DNA of 64,000 nt. Origin: an uncultured Collinsella sp. (GTDB lineage Bacteria > Actinomycetota > Coriobacteriia > Coriobacteriales > Coriobacteriaceae). Numbering within the stretch: position 1 is the stretch's first letter; each line of letters starts with the position of its first letter. Positions 59,236 to 64,000 of this stretch are shown one piece after another. A program made the translations under genes and the position numbers. The stretch spans positions 1 through 64,000 of the forward strand of contig CATXID010000005.1 of assembly GCA_958369225.1 (NCBI GenBank). The letters run 5' to 3'. The notes under the pieces were generated by a model. The model saw only the letters and a program-made list of their open reading frames with translations. It ran no database searches and had not been told where the DNA came from.

Positions 59236-59293
59236 CCGGCAGTTGGGGACAGTCCCTTTCTGCCGGCACAAAAGGAACGTCCCTAACTGCCGG
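59236..59293. repeat. Nested GGGACAGTCCC-type hairpin
   Basis: CCGGCAGTTGGGGAC at the left and GTCCCTAACTGCCGG at the right form the outer stem (one bulge), with GCCGGCA and CCTTT/AAAGG pairing inside. It lies in the promoter gap of the minus-strand kinase and before the K+ channel gene. Similar cores occur at 39866, 46239, 48135 and 49147. Confidence 0.65.
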
Positions 59294-59346
59294 TTGTGGG
59301 ACAATACCGAGCGAACGAGATTGGGCGTCTGGGAAAAGGGGTCGCG

Positions 59347-59772
59347 ATGAACAAGTTGAGGACGCTTGCCGATGTGCTGCGACAGGCTGGCTTTGCGCGC
59401 ATCACGGGCCTGTTTCTAATCTTTTACCTGCTGTGCTCGACTGCCGTCTGGCTGTCCGAACCCACGTCCCTTACGTTTGGCGACGGTCTCTGGTTTAGCT
59501 TTGAGACGGTCTCGACCATCGGCTTTGGTGACATTCCTGCCGAGACACCGGTTGCCCGCGCCATTACCGTCATTCTGAGCGTCATCAGCATCTTCTACAT
59601 CGCCATGCTCACGGGCGTGGCGGTGAACTACTGCAATACGCTTATCAAGCTGCGTCAAAAGGACACCATGGCGCGCTTTATGGATGATCTGGAGCATTTG
59701 GAAGAGCTCGATCGCGACGAGCTTGCCGATCTTTCGCGTCGCGTGCGCGAGTATCGTCGACGCCAGCGCTAA
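59347..59772 (+). CDS. Two-helix potassium channel
   Basis: A 141-residue protein: helix about 17-37, pore loop with the selectivity filter TIGFGD in FSFETVSTIGFGDIP, helix about 70-92, and a charged cytoplasmic tail of about 45 residues (EHLEELDRDELADLSRRVREYRRRQR) that may be a coiled coil. This is a minimal Ion_trans_2 subunit that would form tetramers. ATG 59347 chosen; a longer start would reach into the repeat region. Confidence 0.9.
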   Translation: MNKLRTLADVLRQAGFARITGLFLIFYLLCSTAVWLSEPTSLTFGDGLWFSFETVSTIGFGDIPAETPVARAITVILSVISIFYIAMLTGVAVNYCNTLIKLRQKDTMARFMDDLEHLEELDRDELADLSRRVREYRRRQR

Positions 59773-59808
59773 GACGAACGTCGTGCGCCACAACAAGGGG
59801 GACCAAAT

Positions 59809-60342
59809 ATGAATATCACCGTGTATCTGGGTGCCAGTGCCGGCAATGATCCGGCGTTTCTGCCCGCGGTGCAGGAGCTGGGCAACTGGATTGGCGCCAA
59901 CGGGCACGCGCTGGTATACGGCGGGTCCAAATCGGGGCTGATGGGTGCGCTCGCCGATAGCGTGCTCGAGGCGGGTGGACACGTGACGGGTGTTGAGCCG
60001 AGCTTTTTTATCGAGGCCGAGTTTCAACATGACGGTATCAACGACCTTATCGTGACGAGCGATATGGCGGAGCGCAAGGCCAAGATGATTGAGCTCGGCG
60101 ATGCGTTCATCGCATTTCCGGGCGGTACGGGCACGCTCGAGGAGATTGCCGAGGTCATGTCCGCGGTGTCGTTGGGACACCTGAGTGCTCCGTGCATCCT
60201 GTATAACCTGGACGGTTACTACAACGACCTCAAGGCGCTGCTCGGGCACATGATTGATAAAGGGCTTTCGAGCCCGAGGCGCCAGCACGGCATCTACTTT
60301 GCCGACGATTTGCGCGAGATTGCCTCGATTATCAACGGATAA
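59809..60342 (+). CDS. LOG-family protein (TIGR00730, cytokinin riboside phosphoribohydrolase-like)
   Basis: A 177-residue Rossmann-like protein. GGSKSGLMGALADSVLEAGGHVTGV, the AERKAKM segment and the signature FPGGTGTLEEIAEVMS identify the LOG family, which hydrolyses nucleoside 5'-monophosphates to base and ribose 5-phosphate. Often misnamed lysine decarboxylase. AAGGGGG is upstream. It lies 36 bp behind the channel gene and may be co-transcribed. Confidence 0.9.
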   Translation: MNITVYLGASAGNDPAFLPAVQELGNWIGANGHALVYGGSKSGLMGALADSVLEAGGHVTGVEPSFFIEAEFQHDGINDLIVTSDMAERKAKMIELGDAFIAFPGGTGTLEEIAEVMSAVSLGHLSAPCILYNLDGYYNDLKALLGHMIDKGLSSPRRQHGIYFADDLREIASIING

Positions 60343-60467
60343 GTCTTGAGCCTGCCCCACCATGACTCCCAATGGTGCCGTTTGCGGCGCAGATGGTTGG
60401 CTCGTTCGAGCAACGCTCGCTCTACAATAAAACGTATCTATGTCGACTTTAACCGCGGGAGGACCCG

Positions 60468-61772
60468 ATGGATAACCTTGCCAAACCCACAAACCGCGCG
60501 CTGTTTTTGGTCAGCGTTGCCGTGACCGGCGCACTCGCAGGTGCTGCGGTCTGGCTGTTCTTTTTTGCGATGGAGCACGGTATCGACTATCTATGGACCG
60601 AGATTCCGCACGCGCTGGGCGTCGCTTCGCCCGAGCTTGCCAGCGGCCCGTTTGGCTTTCTGCCGTACCCGTTTTTTGTCTGCCTGCTGGGCGGCCTGTT
60701 AATCGGTCTGTACGAAAAGATGACAGGCACCAAGACCGATGACCTCAACCAGGTGATGGCTAAGGTTAAGCAAGACGGGCGCTACCCGTACGACAATCTG
60801 GGCAAGCTTTCGCTCGCGGCATTGCTGCCGCTGCTGTTTGGCGGAAGCATTGGACCGGAGGCCGGCCTGACCGGCGTTATCGCTGGTCTGTGCAGCTGGG
60901 TCGGCGACCGCATGCGTCGCTTTGGCGCCGAGTTTAGGGAGCTTACGCTGTTGGGCACTCAGGCCGCGCTGACGGCGCTCTTTACCGCGCCCGTCTTTGG
61001 CTTTGTGGCACCGCTTGCCGGTAGCGCCGACGGCCAGGGCGAAGACGCCGACGATGAGTCCGTGTCCGGCGAGATCACCATCAAGCTGCCCAAGGCGCAA
61101 AAGACGGTGGTCTACGGCATTGCGATTGCCGGCGGTCTGGGCACTTACCTGCTGCTTGGCCAGCTTGTGGGCGGCGGCATGGGCATGCCCAGGTTCGAGT
61201 CCGCCGAGGTAGGCAACCTGGAACTTACCTGGCTCATTCCGCTGGCGTTGGTTGGCACCGTTTGCGGCTGGCTGTACTTTGTCTCTGAGCATGCAAGCGA
61301 GGCACTGTCCCATGCAATAGGGGAGCGTCCTGTCGTCAAGGCCATGCTAGCCGGTCTGGCGCTCGCCATCTGTGGCACGGTCCTGCCCTACACCATGTTT
61401 GCCGGCGAGACCCAGGCCGACGTGCTCATGGAAACCTATCTGACCATTCCCGCCGGCGTGCTTATTGTGACCGGTCTTGTTAAGGCCATGTTGACCCCAG
61501 CTCTTATCAACATGGGTTGGCGCGGCGGCCACTTCTTCCCCGTTATCTTCTCGGGCGTAAGCCTGGGCTACGGCCTTGCCATCCTCACCGGCGCAGATCC
61601 GGTCTTTTGCGTCGCCGTCTGCACGGCATCGACGATGGGCGCCGTTATGCGTCAGCCGGTCATGGTCGTGGGCCTGCTGCTCATGTGTTTCCCGCTCAAG
61701 GGGATTGTCTGCATGATCATCGCCGCAGCCATCGCCGCTGGCATTCCGCTGCCCAAGTCGCTGCGCAAGTAG
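60468..61772 (+). CDS. ClC-family chloride channel/antiporter
   Basis: A 434-residue protein with about 10 membrane segments. GGSIGPEAGLTGVIAGL matches the anion-pore motif GxxxGPEG; TAPVFGFVAPL lies in the next conserved region (GAPLxGxxF), and GWRGGHFFPVIFSGVSLGYG matches the third ClC motif (GxFxP). The distal Glu of the GPE motif is kept, as in H+/Cl- exchangers. AGGAGG lies before ATG 60468 (GGGAGGACCCG). Confidence 0.9.
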   Translation: MDNLAKPTNRALFLVSVAVTGALAGAAVWLFFFAMEHGIDYLWTEIPHALGVASPELASGPFGFLPYPFFVCLLGGLLIGLYEKMTGTKTDDLNQVMAKVKQDGRYPYDNLGKLSLAALLPLLFGGSIGPEAGLTGVIAGLCSWVGDRMRRFGAEFRELTLLGTQAALTALFTAPVFGFVAPLAGSADGQGEDADDESVSGEITIKLPKAQKTVVYGIAIAGGLGTYLLLGQLVGGGMGMPRFESAEVGNLELTWLIPLALVGTVCGWLYFVSEHASEALSHAIGERPVVKAMLAGLALAICGTVLPYTMFAGETQADVLMETYLTIPAGVLIVTGLVKAMLTPALINMGWRGGHFFPVIFSGVSLGYGLAILTGADPVFCVAVCTASTMGAVMRQPVMVVGLLLMCFPLKGIVCMIIAAAIAAGIPLPKSLRK

Positions 61773-61860
61773 CACGGTGGCGCACGACGGGGACATGCCG
61801 TTTGCCACGGATTTGCGGGGAGGGGACGATCGCGCCCTTTGTGGATTGAGGCTCGCGTGG

Positions 61861-62559
61861 CTACAGATCGCGTACTCGATAAACCTTGGTGCTGACGGTG
61901 CAGCTGATTGCACATAGCGCGAGGGCAAGTGCGGCGATGCCTGCACACAGACAGCCCAGAACGGCAGGGTCGGGATTCGCTCCGACAATCGACATGAGCC
62001 AGTTGCTGATGGGGTTGGAGGAGCTCAGCGTGGCCATGGTGCCGCAGCCAAGCAGGGCAAACAGGCCAACGGATAGGCGCAGCGCCTCCATGTGTCCAAA
62101 TCGAAAGAACAGCGGCTGCGCCAAAAACACCATCATGAGGGAGATGAGCATCGATGCTGCCGAGGCTATTGCAATCTCAAAGACAATCTGTCCCGTCAAC
62201 GGGATACCCGCGCTGTTGAAGAGCGGGAAGGAGACGATGCTCAGAAGCGCGGCGGCGCACGCCATGACAGCCGAGAAGACAATGATGCTCAGGTAGCGTG
62301 CGCAGATGATGTCTTTACGCGAGAGAGGCAGCGTTGCGCGATAGCGCTCCCAACCGTTTTGATTGTCGAAACCGGCCAGTGAGTTCATGAATATGATGGG
62401 TGACATGGCACTAACGGCGCAGGCGCCGGCGCTCATACCGGAATCGCCATCCGACGCGTTGGCGAGCGTCAGCACGACGAAGATGAACAGGCCGACTCCT
62501 GCAATGCTCGGGATAAGCGAACGAGCGATGGCGAGCTCGGACATAAAGGCGCGTTTCAT
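61861..62559 (-). CDS. ABC-2 type transporter permease
   Basis: A 232-residue membrane protein with six predicted helices and the segment NSLAGFDNQNGWERYRATLPLSRKDIICARYL, characteristic of ABC2_membrane_5 permeases of GntR-controlled exporters. Its start overlaps the ATPase stop by 4 nt. Substrate unknown; relatives act in resistance to peptide or cell-envelope antibiotics. Confidence 0.85.
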   Translation of the reverse strand: MKRAFMSELAIARSLIPSIAGVGLFIFVVLTLANASDGDSGMSAGACAVSAMSPIIFMNSLAGFDNQNGWERYRATLPLSRKDIICARYLSIIVFSAVMACAAALLSIVSFPLFNSAGIPLTGQIVFEIAIASAASMLISLMMVFLAQPLFFRFGHMEALRLSVGLFALLGCGTMATLSSSNPISNWLMSIVGANPDPAVLGCLCAGIAALALALCAISCTVSTKVYRVRDL

Positions 62560-63437
62560 TTCGAAGCCCCTTTCAGCGTGAGGCGCAGGTAGTCATCAAT
62601 GGTTGCCCGATCGCAGGGAATCTCGGGAAAGGCCTCGAGCGTTTCGCAACGGTTGGGCACGAGCACGTCCACGCTATAGGCGTGGTGGGCGGCACGGGCG
62701 CCTTCGACGCAAGCCATAAGCTCGGCAGCCTGCGATTGGGTGCAGTGGGCGATGCCGGCGCGGTCGGTAATGTCCTCGCGCGGCAGGTCAAAAATAATCG
62801 AGCCATTATCGATGCAGATGACGCGATCAGCGGTGCGATCGAGGTCGGACGTAATGTGGCTCGAGAGCAGCACACTGTGCTGGCCGTCGGCGACAAAGGC
62901 AAGCAGCTCATCAAGCAGTTCCTCGCGTGCCATGGGATCGAGGCCCGCGGTGGCTTCGTCCAAAACGAGCAGCTTGGCATTGTGGCTGAGTGCACAGGCA
63001 AGCTGCAGTTTCATGCCCATGCCGCGGGAGAGGTCCTTGACCTTTGTCTTGGGATCGAGGCCAAATCGGTTGATGAATCCGGCGAACGTTTCGCGGTCCC
63101 ACGTGGGGTGCGCCGGGCCTACGAGCGCCTCGATCTGGCCCACCTTGAGCGTGGAGGGGAAGGGGCACGTGTCCAGGACAAGACCGACGCGGGAGCGTAG
63201 ATGGCGTTGCGACTCATCGGGCGCGTCGGCGCCACAGCGCTGCCCAAACAGGTGCACCTCGCCGGCATCAAGCTGTATGAGCCCGAGAGCGGCTCGAATC
63301 GTCGTTGTTTTGCCGGCGCCGTTTGCGCCTACAAAGCCAACGATCTGGCCGGGCTCCACAGCGACCGCGACGTCGCGTAGTGAAAAGCGGTCGCTCACAC
63401 GGCGTGAGATGCCTTTGAGTTCTAAAAGGTTTTGCAT
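62556..63437 (-). CDS. ABC transporter ATP-binding protein
   Basis: A 293-residue ATPase: GFVGANGAGKTTTIRAALGL (Walker A), the signature reads LSRGMGMKLQLACAL (LSxGM-K-L instead of LSGGQ, as in BcrA/YtrB-type exporters), LLVLDEATAGLDP (Walker B) and LSSHITSDLDRTAD (switch His). ATG 63437 is preceded by AAAGG. Coupled to the permease and downstream of a GntR regulator. Confidence 0.9.
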   Translation of the reverse strand: MQNLLELKGISRRVSDRFSLRDVAVAVEPGQIVGFVGANGAGKTTTIRAALGLIQLDAGEVHLFGQRCGADAPDESQRHLRSRVGLVLDTCPFPSTLKVGQIEALVGPAHPTWDRETFAGFINRFGLDPKTKVKDLSRGMGMKLQLACALSHNAKLLVLDEATAGLDPMAREELLDELLAFVADGQHSVLLSSHITSDLDRTADRVICIDNGSIIFDLPREDITDRAGIAHCTQSQAAELMACVEGARAAHHAYSVDVLVPNRCETLEAFPEIPCDRATIDDYLRLTLKGASK

Positions 63438-63460
63438 GGCATAGCCTTTCTTGCAGATGG

Positions 63461-63841
63461 CTACTGCATGGTTTCGGGGGCTACCAGGTCGAGCATTTCG
63501 TGCAGCTTGTCGCGTGTGACACCCAGGGTTTCGGCTTGGCTCGCCGCTTTCGCAAGTAGCTCTTCGATATGGCAGAGCTGGTTTTCGCGCAAGAGCTCTT
63601 GGTTGCCCTCGGCGACAAAACAGCCCTTGCCCTGCACAGTGCAGATAAAGCCGAGTTGCTCCAGGTCGGCGTAAGCGCGCTTGGTGGTGATGACACTCAC
63701 ACCAAGATCGCTCGCGAGTGCGCGGATGCTGGGGAGTTTGGCTCCCGCAGCGAGTGCGCCCGAAAGGATCTGGGCTTTGACTTGCGAGGCTATTTGCTCG
63801 TAGATGGGCTTGTCGCTCGAATTGGATAGGATGATGTCCAC
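63461..63841 (-). CDS. GntR-family regulator, YtrA subfamily
   Basis: A 126-residue protein: an N-terminal winged helix with PIYEQIASQVKAQILSGAL, KLPSIRALASDLGVSVITTKRAYADLEQLGFI and VQGKGCFVAEG, and a short helical C-terminal part as in YtrA. First gene of a three-gene operon with the ABC exporter; it probably represses the operon at the dyad 63869-63902. AAGGAG lies 10 nt upstream of the ATG. Confidence 0.92.
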   Translation of the reverse strand: MDIILSNSSDKPIYEQIASQVKAQILSGALAAGAKLPSIRALASDLGVSVITTKRAYADLEQLGFICTVQGKGCFVAEGNQELLRENQLCHIEELLAKAASQAETLGVTRDKLHEMLDLVAPETMQ

Positions 63842-63868
63842 AGCGGCTCCTTAGCTGATGGGCTACAC

Positions 63869-63902
63869 GTGTATATAACCGGTAAGCACAGTATATATAC
63901 AC
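63869..63902. promoter_or_regulatory. Operator dyad of the GntR-ABC operon
   Basis: GTGTATATA (63869-63877) and TATATACAC (63894-63902) are exact complements separated by 16 bp, 28 bp upstream of the regulator's start. TATATA runs inside can double as -10/-35 elements on the minus strand. Typical of YtrA-type autoregulation. To its right, up to base 64000, no feature was recognised. Confidence 0.65.
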
Positions 63903-64000
63903 TATGCACAGTTACGCAAGAGACAAATTCGGATTGGGCCGGCTGCCCGGGCCCTAACTGATGAATTTGTCCTGATAGGTGCCCTATGGCGAGGTTTCGC

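Noticed and set aside
1..64000. CRISPR arrays, rRNA and tRNA genes
   Set aside because: No regularly spaced direct repeats of 25-40 bp and no recognisable tRNA or rRNA signatures were seen by eye; a covariance-model scan would be decisive.

Overview
The window looks like chromosomal DNA of a gut Coriobacteriia member, most likely Collinsella or a close relative. Reasons: moderately high GC with a GC-richer mobile segment at the left; class-M-type sirtuins; a ParE/ParC pair with Actinobacteria-like composition; a stand-alone LuxR regulator next to a giant sortase-type surface protein; TipAS, PadR and XRE regulators; and Firmicutes-like imports such as a DUF4368 recombinase tail and IS3 debris. 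The genus is an inference. No rRNA, tRNA or CRISPR array was recognised.

Layout. 1-250: 3' end of a large serine recombinase, probably the edge of a conjugative transposon, with a perfect hairpin behind it. 251-865: GC-rich DNA without a convincing gene. 866-5724: a very GC-rich mobilisation/partition module (YraN-like protein, ParA, ParB, MobC-like protein, MobA-type relaxase, two unknown proteins, palindromic terminator). 5734-7565: an unrecognised two-gene operon, probably cargo, with a GIY-YIG-like domain and a helical partner. 7786-8259: a decayed class B sortase. 8350-11556: three consecutive class-M-like sirtuin genes divergent from a TetR regulator. 11780-13867: a GmrSD-type (DUF262/DUF1524) defence nuclease with a DUF6508 gene. 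14155-19072: a flavodoxin-family gene and topoisomerase IV (parC, parE). 19325-28647: AAA/DUF4143 ATPase, lipoprotein, XRE plus membrane-protein cassette, giant surface protein, LuxR regulator. 28648-32400: a decaying stretch with a PadR/DUF1700 operon, an ABC ATPase cut by an IS3-family scar, a PH-like membrane protein, and gene fragments.

32419-36362: an OmpR-type two-component system divergent from a CD1871A-like CXXC peptide, a polyferredoxin-type membrane protein and a TlpA-like lipoprotein, which together look like an extracytoplasmic redox unit. 36616-39867: a fused ABC ATPase-permease. 39866-46469: an island with two paralogous MFS carriers, a TetR regulator, an agmatine-deiminase-family enzyme and an unusual carbamoyltransferase. 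It is bounded by two near-identical 231-bp direct repeats, each containing a long palindromic MITE-like element; a third, diverged, inverted copy lies at 47868-48049.

46512-63841: mostly housekeeping and sensing genes: a membrane protein, Dus, glutaredoxin-like protein, XRE-Zn ribbon-TipAS regulator, TrmO, MalY-type C-S lyase, a solute-binding lipoprotein with a hybrid kinase, a PNPOx-like protein, a second hybrid kinase with two built-in solute-binding domains, a K+ channel, a LOG-family protein, a ClC channel, and a GntR-controlled ABC-2 exporter.

The best candidates for an undescribed system are the three-sirtuin operon, the GIY-YIG-like cargo pair, and the repeat-bounded deiminase/carbamoyltransferase island.
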